64,000 nucleotides of DNA from Streptomyces sp. NBC_00513 (GTDB lineage Bacteria; Actinomycetota; Actinomycetes; Streptomycetales; Streptomycetaceae), in contig NZ_CP107845.1 of assembly GCF_041431415.1 (NCBI RefSeq), positions 3,844,001 to 3,908,000 on the forward strand, read 5' to 3'. This document shows, piece after piece, positions 1 to 10,579 of this stretch. The position numbers and the translations under genes were made by a program. Below the pieces are notes generated by a model. The model worked only from the letters and a program-made list of their open reading frames with translations. It was not told the DNA's origin and searched no databases. Position 1 is the stretch's first letter, and the number at the start of each line of letters is the position of its first letter.

Positions 1-9
1 CGGGAACGC

Positions 10-64
10 GAGAGCCCGGGCGCGCATCGGGGGTCGTGGTGACCCCCATGTCGTCCGGGCTCTC
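10..64. terminator. Nested hairpin, probable terminator
   Basis: An outer 10-bp perfect inverted repeat (GAGAGCCCGG at 10-19, CCGGGCTCTC at 55-64) encloses an inner 7-bp stem (GGGGGTC at 29-35, GACCCCC at 41-47). It lies just past the stop of the YbjN-type gene on the minus strand. No T-run follows, as is common for high-GC actinomycete terminators. It could serve both this gene and whatever lies left of the window. Confidence 0.5.
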
Positions 65-119
65 GTGCGGCCGCGGGGCGTACCTGCTCCTCGTGGCGCG
101 CGTACCGCTGTGGGGGCGA

Positions 120-704
120 CTAGTTGTTGTCGTCGCCCTTGTCTTCTTCGCCCTCGGCGGAGTCGACGTCCTTCTCGAGGCCGAGCTGCTCGACGAGCCA
201 CTTGTCGAACTCGATCGAGGCACGGACCCAGCTGACCGTGGAGGACACGAAGTGCTCCAGGCTGACGCCGGTGCCGATCAGCATCTGCGCCTCACCGATC
301 AGGCGGACCGAGCCGTCGTCGTGCGTGTGGCTGTAGACCTTCGGCCACAGGGTGCGACGGTTCCAGTCGTCGATCGTCTCCAGGAGCTGCGGCTTGTCCT
401 CGATCTCGTGCGGGCGGTCGTAGAAGGTCCGCACCGAGAAGACCTGCTGCTCGTCCTCGCCGCGGAACATGAAGTACGTGCGGAACTCCTCCCACGGCGC
501 CGCGAGGTCACCCTCGTCGTCGACGACGTACTTGAGCTCCATCTGTTCCAGCAGCTGCTTGACCAGATCCTGGTCGGGGACGACGGGGCCCGCCGGTCCT
601 GTGGCCTGCGGATCGGGCTGCTGCCCTCCGAAGTTCGGAATCGAGGCCGGGTCGATGCTCACCGTGTACTTCCCTTCGTGCGGATGAACCACATCCTCCA
701 CCAT
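120..704 (-). CDS. YbjN domain-containing protein
   Basis: A 194-residue soluble, acidic protein. The middle (about residues 55-165) has the YbjN/secretion-chaperone-like pattern: a variable domain with aromatic-rich strands (YFMFRGEDEQQVFSVRTF) and a helix starting with the conserved W of DDWNRRTLWPK. The C-terminus is a low-complexity acidic tail (EGEEDKGDDNN). YbjN-fold proteins are widespread in actinobacteria, usually as putative chaperone-like proteins; no enzymatic motif is visible. I prefer the ATG at 704 (MVEDVV) with GGTGGGA upstream; an in-frame GTG at 713 would add three residues. It stands alone, codirectional with clpB upstream. The family call is by pattern and the role is unknown. 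Confidence 0.75.
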   Translation of the reverse strand: MVEDVVHPHEGKYTVSIDPASIPNFGGQQPDPQATGPAGPVVPDQDLVKQLLEQMELKYVVDDEGDLAAPWEEFRTYFMFRGEDEQQVFSVRTFYDRPHEIEDKPQLLETIDDWNRRTLWPKVYSHTHDDGSVRLIGEAQMLIGTGVSLEHFVSSTVSWVRASIEFDKWLVEQLGLEKDVDSAEGEEDKGDDNN

Positions 705-820
705 CGGTCCCACCCCGTGTCCAGCCCCGCACGCACGATCCGCTCCGGGCGGACACGAGTAGGACTCAGGTAAGGAGGACGGGGCCCCACACGACCCGGC
801 GCGTGGCCGCTCGTCGCGGG

Positions 821-856
821 GGCGGCGGGGGCCCGGATCCTTCGGCCCCCACCGCC
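821..856 (-). terminator. Terminator hairpin downstream of clpB
   Basis: A 13-bp stem (821-833 against 844-856) with one C-A mismatch and a 10-nt loop starts 20 nt past the clpB stop. It is GC-only with no T-tract, typical of Streptomyces. Confidence 0.5.
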
Positions 857-876
857 CAGGGTACGACCGACAGGGC

Positions 877-3477
<2,601 letters not shown>

Positions 3478-3533
3478 TGCGGCTTCTCCTCTCCGTCGCG
3501 ATACAGGGGCATGACACATATAGCGTGCACAAA

Positions 3534-3554
3534 GTTGAGTCTATTCCACTCAAG
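3534..3554. promoter_or_regulatory. HAIR operator (HspR site) of clpB
   Basis: GTTGAGT-N7-ACTCAAG matches the HspR-associated inverted repeat consensus CTTGAGT-N7-ACTCAAG at all but one position. It lies about 57 bp upstream of the clpB start and between clpB and the divergent PPOX gene, so it could affect both promoters. Confidence 0.9.
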
Positions 3555-3590
3555 GCGGTGTGTGGTGCGGCATCTCGTACTCTTCGGGCC

Positions 3591-4010
3591 ATGCCTGGTT
3601 CGAAGACACCCCAAGACGTACTCAACCCGACGCCGGAGTACCTCGCCTTCTGGCAGGAGCGGCACGTCTGCACCCTGACCACCCCGCGGCCCGACGGCAG
3701 CCCGCACGTGGTGCCGGTCGGCGTGACGTACGACCCCGAGGCGGGGCTGGCGCGGGTGATCAGCAACCGGCACAGCAAGAAGATCCGCAACGTCCTGGCG
3801 GCGCCGGACGCGACGGCGCGGGTCGCGGTCTGCCAGATGGAGGGCCGGCGCTGGGCCACGCTGGAGGGCCGCGCGGTGATCCGCACGGACGAGGCCTCGG
3901 TGGCGGACGCGGTGGCGCGCTACGCGGAGCGCTACGGGCGGACGCCCTCGCCGAACCCGGACCGGGTGGTCATGGAGATCACCCTGGACCGCGCGATGGG
4001 ACGCGGCTGA
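3591..4010 (+). CDS. PPOX-class F420/FMN-dependent oxidoreductase
   Basis: A 139-residue split-barrel protein of the pyridoxamine-5-phosphate-oxidase superfamily. The opening strand pattern (LAFWQERHVCTLTTPRPDG followed by SPHVVPVGVTYD) and the basic cofactor-binding stretch NRHSKKIRNV are characteristic of actinobacterial F420H2- or flavin-binding members. The substrate cannot be told from sequence. I start at the ATG at 3591 because the barrel begins there and no Shine-Dalgarno site is needed: TACTCT lies 7 nt upstream as a possible -10, suggesting a leaderless transcript. It is divergent from clpB, with the HAIR site in the shared region, and ends at a strong bidirectional hairpin. Confidence 0.85.
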   Translation: MPGSKTPQDVLNPTPEYLAFWQERHVCTLTTPRPDGSPHVVPVGVTYDPEAGLARVISNRHSKKIRNVLAAPDATARVAVCQMEGRRWATLEGRAVIRTDEASVADAVARYAERYGRTPSPNPDRVVMEITLDRAMGRG

Positions 4011-4129
4011 CCCGGGGGCAGACCCCGGCGCGGGCGCCCCGGGCGCAGGCGTGGGCGCGGGGGCTGACGTGGGGACGGACGCGAAACTGACCGATGTGTT
4101 TGTCCGGTTCAACCACTGGACGCGGACAG

Positions 4130-4173
4130 CACAACGGCGCCATCGTGGTCAGGTCCACGATGGCGCCGTTGTG
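4130..4173. terminator. Strong bidirectional terminator hairpin
   Basis: Perfect 19-bp inverted repeat (4130-4148 and 4155-4173) with a 6-nt loop, between the convergent PPOX and Rieske-like genes. Confidence 0.75.
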
Positions 4174-4180
4174 TGGGGGT

Positions 4181-4225
4181 AGTGCCTGAGCGATCTGCAA
4201 CGACGGGGGAATCGCTTCAGGCACT
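4181..4225 (-). terminator. Second hairpin at the end of the repeat-protein operon
   Basis: AGTGCCTGAGCGAT (4181-4194) pairs with ATCGCTTCAGGCACT (4211-4225) with a single bulge and a 16-nt loop. It overlaps the stop codon of the Rieske-like gene. With the neighbouring 19-bp hairpin it makes a double stop for the minus-strand operon. Confidence 0.45.
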
Positions 4226-4531
4226 TCGGGGGGTGGCGGCGGTGATGTCGGGTTCGAAGAGTTGGTGGTCCCGCTGGTCGAGATTGACGAAAACCATGCC
4301 GTACCGCACTTCGCAGCGGACGGGCTGCGGTGCGCCCCGGGGGCGGCGCAGACAGCGGTAGGCACGGACGTCTTCGTCCTCCTCGCGCGCGACGACGATC
4401 GGCTGGCCGAACAGGGTGACCATCAACGAGTCACCGGCGTGGGGGATCGCGGTGGCAAGGTCGATGAACTGCCACCCGGACCGGTACGCCGAAGCCATCT
4501 CGCGTCGGAAGTCTCGGTCGTCGGGGGTCAT
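4217..4531 (-). CDS. Rieske-oxygenase-derived protein without cluster ligands
   Basis: A 104-residue protein resembling the N-terminus of ring-hydroxylating Rieske oxygenase alpha subunits. YRSGWQ, then PHAGDSLMVTLFGQPIVVAR and RAYRCLRRPRGAPQ, correspond to the family pattern leading into the first CxH ligand pair. RYGMVFVNLD corresponds to the strand just after the Rieske domain. The central CxH...CxxH cluster-binding segment is missing: the aligned C and H positions read R and P, and the second pair is absent or replaced (CEVR). It should not bind a 2Fe-2S cluster. The start overlaps the stop of the upstream repeat protein by one base (TGATG), so the two are translationally coupled. The function is unknown; a binding or scaffold role for the repeat protein is an inference. 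Confidence 0.7.
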   Translation of the reverse strand: MTPDDRDFRREMASAYRSGWQFIDLATAIPHAGDSLMVTLFGQPIVVAREEDEDVRAYRCLRRPRGAPQPVRCEVRYGMVFVNLDQRDHQLFEPDITAATPRSA

Positions 4532-5016
4532 CAGACGGCCATCACAGGCAGAGCGGTCCAGCCGGAGTCCGACGCGCCGGAGGGCGCGCTGGTCCAGCCG
4601 CTGTCCGACAGGCGCGAGGGCGCGCTGGTCCAGCCGGAGTCACCCACCTGGATCCTGGTCCACCCGCTGTCCGCCTTGCCGGACGGGCCGTTGGTCCAGC
4701 CCGAGTCGACGGCCGGCAGCACGGTCCAGCCAGAGTCCGCCTTGCGGGTCGGGCCGTTGGTCCAGCCGGAGTCACCGGCCGGCAGCACGGTCGGTCCCGC
4801 GTCCGCCTTGCCGGACGGACCATGGGTCCAGCCGGAGTCACCGGCCGGCAGCACGGTCCATCCGCTGTCCGACTTGCCCACCGGCGCGCCGGTCCAGCCA
4901 CTGTCGCCGGTCAGAGCGGTGCCCCCCGCGTCACTTTCGACGGCACCGACTACCCCAAAGACCGCAACAGCGGAGAAACCAACGGCAAGCGCCGAGCGAA
5001 GCATTCTCTTATACAT
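4531..5016 (-). CDS. Secreted DSGWT-repeat protein
   Basis: A 161-residue protein not recognised as any named family. Residues 1-32 look like a Sec signal peptide (KR, then hydrophobic AVGFSAVAVFGVVGA). The rest is eleven tandem units, ten with DSGWT and one decayed to DAGPT. Units alternate between spacers such as VLPAG and NGPSGKA, giving a 22-residue higher-order period. There is no cysteine in the repeats and almost no other sequence. Start: ATG at 5016, or GTG at 5034 with GAGAGGA upstream. It is coupled to the Rieske-derived gene and divergent from a LuxR-type regulator. Regular short cores behind a leader could be a multi-core peptide precursor or a Trp-rich cell-wall or metal-binding protein; neither is shown. 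Confidence 0.75.
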   Translation of the reverse strand: MYKRMLRSALAVGFSAVAVFGVVGAVESDAGGTALTGDSGWTGAPVGKSDSGWTVLPAGDSGWTHGPSGKADAGPTVLPAGDSGWTNGPTRKADSGWTVLPAVDSGWTNGPSGKADSGWTRIQVGDSGWTSAPSRLSDSGWTSAPSGASDSGWTALPVMAV

Positions 5017-5118
5017 GGTCGGCTTCGTCCTCACTTGATGGAATCCTCTCCCCCGCCACACAGACGATGGCTCATTCAGGCACGTCAATGCCACAGGGAC
5101 GATGCATCATGTTCTTGC

Positions 5119-6180
5119 ATGTTCAGGACCCTGGGGGGTGGAGATTTGCCCAAAAGTGCGACAAACCCGACTCATCCCCACTCCGTCACGTCCCTGTGCC
5201 CTGAGGGAACGCGGCTGTACACGGCTGCGCTCAGCGCCGGCCGGATCGCTCGGAGCGAGGTTCAGCAGGCCCCCTGCCTGCTTGAATTCGCCCTGGTGCA
5301 GCCTGACCCGGATGACGCGAACCAGCTCCGCCCGGTTCCCCCGTCCGTCGCGCTGGCGCAACGGCTGCATCCGATTGAACGCGAGATCCAGGACAGACGA
5401 CGTACGGCTGTAGATCTCACCGATGCTTTTGAGCCGTTTCTGACCATCAGTGCGCAGAACCCGGCGAACACCCACGCCATCACGGTCCTGGAGGGTTTCG
5501 AGCGGATCAACGCCGCGTTGGACCTGGCGACGGCCGAGTGCCACACGGAGATGCTGACCATCCAGCCGGGCGGTGCGCGGCCCTCCCTGGCCCTCACACA
5601 GGCCCTGGAGCGGGACGCCCCGCTGATCGACCGGGGCATCAGCATCAGGACGCTGTACCAGCACACGGCGCGGCACAGCCAGGGCACGCTGGCGTACGTG
5701 GACCGGATCTCCGCGGGGAAGGTGGAGATCCGCACTCTGGAGGAGCTCATCGAGCGACTCATCGTCTTCGACCGCACGGTGGCGTTCATCCCGGTCAGCG
5801 ACGACCGGAGGGTGGCTCTGGAGCTGCGGCACCCGGGGCTCGTCGACTACCTCATCAAGGTGTTCGAGCAGCTCTGGCGGCGTGCCGTGCCCCTGAGCGA
5901 GGAGGTCACCTACACGCACATGCACGACGGCATCACCGGCGTGCAGCGGTCCATCGCGCAGCTCCTGGTCGAGGGGCACGTGGACGAGGCCATCGCCCGC
6001 CGGCTGGGAATGAACGTACGAACCTGCCGTGCGCACATCGCCCGGCTGGCCACGGCCCTGGGCAGCGGCAGCCGGGCACAGCTCGGTTTCCTGATCGCCC
6101 AGTCCGGCATCCTGCACAGCTCGGCCCCGCACCTCCCGCAGGACGAGGCCGACCACGGCGGCCACGCCAACCACCTGTAG
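5119..6180 (+). CDS. LuxR-type HTH transcriptional regulator
   Basis: About 353 residues. The N-terminal part begins with the motif LCPEGTRLYTAAL and includes VPPSVALAQRLHPIEREIQ, as in a Streptomyces family of single-component regulators with a TrmB/phospholipase-D-like central domain (about 120-260). The C-terminus carries a LuxR/GerE-like helix-turn-helix (VDEAIARRLGMNVRTCRAHIARL). No receiver domain or kinase partner is present. Start choice is uncertain: ATG 5119 lacks a ribosome site, whereas TTG 5146 has GGGGGG 7 nt upstream and would give 344 residues. It is divergent from the DSGWT-repeat operon, so control of that operon is likely but inferred. Confidence 0.8.
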   Translation: MFRTLGGGDLPKSATNPTHPHSVTSLCPEGTRLYTAALSAGRIARSEVQQAPCLLEFALVQPDPDDANQLRPVPPSVALAQRLHPIEREIQDRRRTAVDLTDAFEPFLTISAQNPANTHAITVLEGFERINAALDLATAECHTEMLTIQPGGARPSLALTQALERDAPLIDRGISIRTLYQHTARHSQGTLAYVDRISAGKVEIRTLEELIERLIVFDRTVAFIPVSDDRRVALELRHPGLVDYLIKVFEQLWRRAVPLSEEVTYTHMHDGITGVQRSIAQLLVEGHVDEAIARRLGMNVRTCRAHIARLATALGSGSRAQLGFLIAQSGILHSSAPHLPQDEADHGGHANHL

Positions 6181-6187
6181 CGACGCG

Positions 6188-6222
6188 GAAGGCCCCGCCC
6201 GGGTGATCCGGGCGGGGCCTTC
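6188..6222. terminator. Bidirectional terminator
   Basis: Perfect 15-bp stem (6188-6202, 6208-6222) with a 5-nt loop, between the convergent LuxR-type gene and hspR. Confidence 0.75.
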
Positions 6223-6266
6223 GCGCGCCGAACGGCGGTGTCGCGTGCCGGTGTCGGGCGGCGGTG

Positions 6267-6728
6267 TCAGTCCATCGGGCGCTTGGGGCGCCAGACGACC
6301 AGGGCGCTGCCCGGCTGCGGCGGCTGGTACGGGACCAGGTCGCGGCGGTACGAGGCGTGCACCTGGGCCTCGCGGGCCTGGAGCGCGGCGGCCGCGCCGT
6401 CCACGGCCGTGGACAGTTCGGCCACGCGCTGTTGGAGGGCGGCGACCTGGTTCTCCAGTTCGATGATCCGCTTGATGCCGGCCAGGTTGATGCCCTCGTC
6501 CTGGGACAGCGCCTGCACCGTGCGGAGCAGCTCGATGTCCCTGGCCGAATATCGACGTCCGCGGCCGGCCGTCCGGTCCGGGGAGACCAGACCGAGACGG
6601 TCGTACTGACGCAGGGTCTGCGGATGCAGTCCCGAGAGCTGGGCGGCCACCGAAATCACATAGACCGGGGTCTCATCAGTGAGCTGATAAGCCCCGCCCA
6701 ACCGGGACTGTCTGCGGCGGCCGTCCAT
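6267..6728 (-). CDS. hspR: Heat-shock repressor HspR (MerR family)
   Basis: A 153-residue MerR-type DNA-binding protein, last gene of the dnaK operon. The HTH and wing (AAQLSGLHPQTLRQYDRLGL, then GRGRRYSARDIELL) are characteristic. A coiled helix (GIKRIIELENQVAALQQRV) follows for dimerisation, then a C-terminal tail of the length seen in streptomycete HspR. In S. coelicolor HspR binds HAIR repeats with DnaK as co-repressor, giving feedback control of dnaK, clpB and lon. The start is one base past the dnaJ stop, indicating coupled expression. HAIR sites upstream of dnaK and clpB in this window are the expected targets. Confidence 0.96.
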   Translation of the reverse strand: MDGRRRQSRLGGAYQLTDETPVYVISVAAQLSGLHPQTLRQYDRLGLVSPDRTAGRGRRYSARDIELLRTVQALSQDEGINLAGIKRIIELENQVAALQQRVAELSTAVDGAAAALQAREAQVHASYRRDLVPYQPPQPGSALVVWRPKRPMD

Positions 6729-6729
6729 G

Positions 6730-7917
6730 TCATGCTCCCTTCGCGGACTCGAACAGCGCGGCGCGCGGGTCCTGCGACTCCGTCGCGTCGCGGAACATCT
6801 CCAGGGCTTCACGGGCCTTGTCGGACAGCTCCGAGGGAACCTCGACCTCCACCGTCACGAGCAGGTCGCCGCGGGTGCCGTCCTTGCGGACCGCGCCCTT
6901 GCCGCGGGCCCGCATCGTACGCCCGTTCGGGGTGCCCGGGGGAAGCTTCAGGGTCACCGGGGGGCCGCCCAGTGTCGGCACCTTGATGTCGGCGCCCAGG
7001 GCGGCCTCGGCGAACGTCACCGGGACGGTCACCGTGAGGTTGTCGTCCCGCCGGCCGAACACCGGGTGCCCGTCGACGTGGACGACGACGTACAGGTCGC
7101 CGCCCGGGCCGCCGCGCTCGCCCGGGGCCCCCTTGCCGCGCAGTCGGATCCGCTGGCCGTCGGAGACGCCCGCCGGGATCCGGACCTGCATGGTCCGGGA
7201 ACTGCGGGCCCGTCCGCTGCCCTTGCAGATGTCACAGGGGGTCTCGGCGATCAGGCCGCGCCCCTTGCAGTCGGCGCAGGGGTCGGTCAGGGAGAAGCCG
7301 CCACCGCTGCCCCGCGAGACCTGGCCGGTGCCGACGCAGGTCGGGCACACCCGGGGGGTGCCGTTCTTGTCACCGGTACCGGAGCAGGCCTTGCAGGGCG
7401 ACTGCGAGGACATCCGGAGCGGGACGGTCGCGCCGTCCACGGCCTCCGTGAACGACAGCGTGACCTCGGACTCGATGTCCTGGCCGCGGCGCGGCTGGGT
7501 ACGGGGTCCCGTACCCGGGCCGGCGCCACCGCGGTTGAACAGGCCGCCGAAGACGTCGCCCAGGCCGCCGCCGAAGCCGCCCGCCGCGCCGCCGCCCTGC
7601 GGCTGACCTCCGAAGAGGTCGCCGAGGTCGAAGTTGAACGAGCCGCCGCCCCCGCCCGGACCGGGGCGGAAGCCCCCGTTGCCGAACAGGGCGCGGGCCT
7701 CGTCGTACTCCTTGCGCTTCTTGGCGTCACCGAGGATGTCGTTCGCCTCGGAGATCTCCTTGAAGCGCTCCTCGGCCGAGGCGTCGCCCTTGTTGGCGTC
7801 CGGGTGGAACTCGCGGGCGAGCTTCCGGTACGCCTTCTTGATCTCGGCCTCGGTGGCGTCCTTCGGGACACCGAGGACCTTGTAGTAGTCCTTCTCGACG
7901 AAGTCCTTCGTGCTCAT
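6730..7917 (-). CDS. dnaJ: Co-chaperone DnaJ
   Basis: A 395-residue type I Hsp40 that stimulates DnaK ATPase and delivers substrates. The J domain (about 1-75) carries the essential HPD in REFHPDAN. A Gly/Phe-rich region (about 85-150) follows. Four zinc-binding repeats (CKACSGTG, CPTCVGTG, CADCKGRG, CDICKGSG) lie at about 165-235, then the substrate-binding beta domains. All zinc cysteines are present. It is third in dnaK-grpE-dnaJ-hspR, 39 nt after grpE and one base before hspR. Confidence 0.97.
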   Translation of the reverse strand: MSTKDFVEKDYYKVLGVPKDATEAEIKKAYRKLAREFHPDANKGDASAEERFKEISEANDILGDAKKRKEYDEARALFGNGGFRPGPGGGGGSFNFDLGDLFGGQPQGGGAAGGFGGGLGDVFGGLFNRGGAGPGTGPRTQPRRGQDIESEVTLSFTEAVDGATVPLRMSSQSPCKACSGTGDKNGTPRVCPTCVGTGQVSRGSGGGFSLTDPCADCKGRGLIAETPCDICKGSGRARSSRTMQVRIPAGVSDGQRIRLRGKGAPGERGGPGGDLYVVVHVDGHPVFGRRDDNLTVTVPVTFAEAALGADIKVPTLGGPPVTLKLPPGTPNGRTMRARGKGAVRKDGTRGDLLVTVEVEVPSELSDKAREALEMFRDATESQDPRAALFESAKGA

Positions 7918-7956
7918 CCCCGGTGGCCCTCCTCTCGTGCGGCTACATGGTGGACG

Positions 7957-8640
7957 TCAGCCCTTGTCGGGGGCATCCGCGTCCTTGTCAGACGGCGTGT
8001 CGCCGTCCGCGGACTCGGACTTGGCGGCCGGGGCCGCCCCGGGCTGGGGCTCGGCCACCGCGACCCGCGCGGGGCGGATCGTGCGCTCGCCGATCCGGTA
8101 ACCCGGCTGCAGGATCGCCACGCAGGTGTCCTCTGTGACATCCGGCGCGTACGAGTGCATCAGGGCCTCGTGGATCGTCGGGTCGAAGGGCTCGCCCTCC
8201 TTGCCGAACTGCTGCAGCCCCATCTTGGCGGCGGCGGTCTCCAGCGATTCGGCCACCGACTTGAAGCCGCCGACCAGTTCGCCATGCTCCCGTGCCCGGC
8301 CGATGTCGTCCAGGGTCGGGAGGAGTTCCGTCAGGAGGGACGCGACCGCGATCTCCTTGACGGCGATCCGGTCCCGCTCCACCCGGCGGCGGTAGTTCTG
8401 GTACTCGGCCTGGAGCCGCTGGAGGTCCGCGGTGCGCTCACCGAGCGCGGTGCGGGCCTGGTCCAGCTGCGCCAGGAGGGCCGTTTCCTGGCCGACGGCC
8501 TGAGTGTCCGAGTCCCCGGCCGGGGCCGCCTTCTCCTCCGGGGAGGAGTCGGCGGCCTTCGGCTCGGCGGCGGCGTCGTCCGCCTCGGCGCCGGTGGGGA
8601 CTTCAGGCTTCTCGTCGAAACCCGGGGTCTCCTCCGACAT
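7957..8640 (-). CDS. grpE: Nucleotide exchange factor GrpE
   Basis: A 227-residue GrpE. The long acidic, low-complexity N-terminus (about 1-75) precedes the coiled-coil dimer helix (QLDQARTALGERTADLQRLQ) and the C-terminal beta wing with the family signature around AILQPGYRIGERTIRPARV. It releases ADP from DnaK. The ATG overlaps the dnaK stop by one base (TGATG), so translation is coupled. Acidic tails on both ends (DKDADAPDKG) are usual in streptomycetes. Confidence 0.96.
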   Translation of the reverse strand: MSEETPGFDEKPEVPTGAEADDAAAEPKAADSSPEEKAAPAGDSDTQAVGQETALLAQLDQARTALGERTADLQRLQAEYQNYRRRVERDRIAVKEIAVASLLTELLPTLDDIGRAREHGELVGGFKSVAESLETAAAKMGLQQFGKEGEPFDPTIHEALMHSYAPDVTEDTCVAILQPGYRIGERTIRPARVAVAEPQPGAAPAAKSESADGDTPSDKDADAPDKG

Positions 8641-10487
8641 CAGGCAGCGCCACCCTTCGGCTTCTCGTCGTCCACGATCTCGGCGTCGACGACGTCGTCG
8701 TCGGCCTTGGACTGGTCGGCGTCACCGGTCGGCGCGCCACCGGCCTGGGCGGCCTGCGCGTCGGCGTAGATGGCCTGGCCGAGCTTCTGGCTGACCGCGG
8801 CGAGCTTCTCGGTCGCGGTGCGGATCTCCGCGGCGTCCTCGCCCTTGAGCTTTTCCTTCAGCTCGGTGACGGAGGCCTCGACCTCGGCCTTGACGTCGGC
8901 CGGGACCTTGTCCTCGTTGTCCTTGACGAACTTCTCCGTCTGGTAGACGAGCTGCTCGCCCTGGTTGCGGGACTCGGCCGCCTCCTTGCGACGCAGGTCC
9001 TCGTCCGCGTACTGCTCCGCCTCCTGGCGCATGCGGTCGACCTCGTCCTTGCCGAGCGAGGAGCCGCCGGTGACGGTCATCTTCTGCTCCTTGCCCGTGC
9101 CAAGGTCCTTGGCCGTGACGTGCATGATGCCGTTCGCGTCGATGTCGAAGGAGACCTCGATCTGCGGGACGCCACGCGGGGCCGGCGGCAGGCCGGTCAG
9201 CTCGAACATGCCGAGCTTCTTGTTGTACGCCGCGATCTCGCGCTCGCCCTGGTAGACCTGGATCTGCACGGACGGCTGGTTGTCCTCGGCCGTCGTGAAG
9301 ATCTCGGACCGCTTGGTCGGGATCGTGGTGTTGCGCTCGATGAGCTTGGTCATGATGCCGCCCTTGGTTTCGATACCGAGGGACAGCGGGGTCACGTCGA
9401 GGAGCAGGACGTCCTTGACCTCACCCTTGAGCACGCCCGCCTGGAGGGTCGCGCCGATGGCGACGACCTCGTCCGGGTTGACGCCCTTGTTGGCGTCCTG
9501 ACCGCCGGTGAGCTCCTTGACGAGCTCGGCGACGGCCGGCATGCGGGTGGAGCCGCCGACCAGGACCACGTGGTCGATCTCGGACAGGTTGATGCCCGCG
9601 TCCTTGATGACGTTGTGGAACGGGGTCTTGCAGCGGTCCAGCAGGTCCGCGGTCAGCTGCTGGAACTGCGAGCGCGTGAGCTTCTCGTCCAGGTGCAGCG
9701 GGCCCTCGGCGGACGCCGTGATGTACGGCAGGTTGATCGTGGTCTCCGTGGAGGAGGACAGCTCGATCTTCGCCTTCTCGGCGGCCTCGCGCAGACGCTG
9801 GAGCGCCATCTTGTCCTTGGACAGGTCGACGCCGTGGCCGTTCTGGAACTGCTTCACCAGGTAGTCGACGACGCGCTGGTCCCAGTCGTCGCCACCGAGG
9901 TGGTTGTCACCGTTGGTGGCCTTGACCTCGACGACGCCGTCGCCGATCTCGAGGAGCGACACGTCGAAGGTGCCGCCACCGAGGTCGAAGACGAGAATGG
10001 TCTGGTCGTCCTTGTCGAGACCGTAGGCCAAGGCGGCGGCCGTCGGCTCGTTGACGATGCGCAGGACGTTCAGACCCGCGATCTCGCCGGCTTCCTTCGT
10101 CGCCTGACGCTCGGAGTCGTTGAAGTAGGCCGGGACGGTGATGACCGCGTCCGTGACCTTCTCGCCCAGGTACGCCTCGGCGTCGCGCTTCAGCTTCTGC
10201 AGGATGAAGGCGCTCATCTGCTGCGGGTTGAAGTCCTTGCCATCCAGGTTGATCTTCCAGTCAGTGCCCATGTGGCGCTTGACGGAACGGATGGTCCGGT
10301 CCACGTTCGTGACCGCCTGGCGCTTGGCCACCTCTCCGACGAGGACCTCGCCGTTCTTGGCGAAGGCGACGACGGACGGCGTGGTCCTGGCGCCCTCGGC
10401 GTTGGTGATGACGGTGGGCTCGCCGCCTTCCAGAACGCTGACGACGGAGTTAGTGGTGCCCAGGTCGATGCCGACCGCACGTGCCAT
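8640..10487 (-). CDS. dnaK: Chaperone DnaK (Hsp70)
   Basis: A 615-residue Hsp70. The ATPase domain opens with [13 protein letters not shown], has the second phosphate loop [13 protein letters not shown], and the linker [16 protein letters not shown] precedes the substrate-binding domain. The tail ends in acidic VDAEIVDDE. Start at ATG 10487 (MARAVGID), preceded by an excellent GGAGGAA site; the frame extends farther upstream only by chance. First gene of the dnaK-grpE-dnaJ-hspR operon. Two HAIR repeats just upstream indicate HspR repression, with DnaK itself a co-repressor in the Streptomyces model. Confidence 0.98.
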   Translation of the reverse strand: MARAVGIDLGTTNSVVSVLEGGEPTVITNAEGARTTPSVVAFAKNGEVLVGEVAKRQAVTNVDRTIRSVKRHMGTDWKINLDGKDFNPQQMSAFILQKLKRDAEAYLGEKVTDAVITVPAYFNDSERQATKEAGEIAGLNVLRIVNEPTAAALAYGLDKDDQTILVFDLGGGTFDVSLLEIGDGVVEVKATNGDNHLGGDDWDQRVVDYLVKQFQNGHGVDLSKDKMALQRLREAAEKAKIELSSSTETTINLPYITASAEGPLHLDEKLTRSQFQQLTADLLDRCKTPFHNVIKDAGINLSEIDHVVLVGGSTRMPAVAELVKELTGGQDANKGVNPDEVVAIGATLQAGVLKGEVKDVLLLDVTPLSLGIETKGGIMTKLIERNTTIPTKRSEIFTTAEDNQPSVQIQVYQGEREIAAYNKKLGMFELTGLPPAPRGVPQIEVSFDIDANGIMHVTAKDLGTGKEQKMTVTGGSSLGKDEVDRMRQEAEQYADEDLRRKEAAESRNQGEQLVYQTEKFVKDNEDKVPADVKAEVEASVTELKEKLKGEDAAEIRTATEKLAAVSQKLGQAIYADAQAAQAGGAPTGDADQSKADDDVVDAEIVDDEKPKGGAA

Positions 10488-10505
10488 TTCGATTCCTCCA
10501 GCTGA

Positions 10506-10526
10506 CTTGAGTGGAACAGACTCAAC
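10506..10526. promoter_or_regulatory. HAIR operator 1 of the dnaK operon
   Basis: CTTGAGT-N7-ACTCAAC, one mismatch from the HspR consensus, lies 19 bp before the dnaK start codon. Confidence 0.9.
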
Positions 10527-10558
10527 CATGCACCATCGTCCGCGCCGACGTCAACAGA

Positions 10559-10579
10559 GCTGAGTCGAGGGCGCTCAAC
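10559..10579. promoter_or_regulatory. HAIR-like operator 2 of the dnaK operon
   Basis: GCTGAGT-N7-GCTCAAC keeps the 7-7-7 geometry and most consensus bases, 53 bp from operator 1 (five helical turns). The S. coelicolor dnaK promoter is known to carry several such repeats; I could not find a convincing third one here. Confidence 0.7.

Noticed and set aside
5107..6174. 355-residue minus-strand frame opposite the LuxR-type gene
   Set aside because: The plus-strand frame has a clear HTH and family motifs; the minus frame has none.
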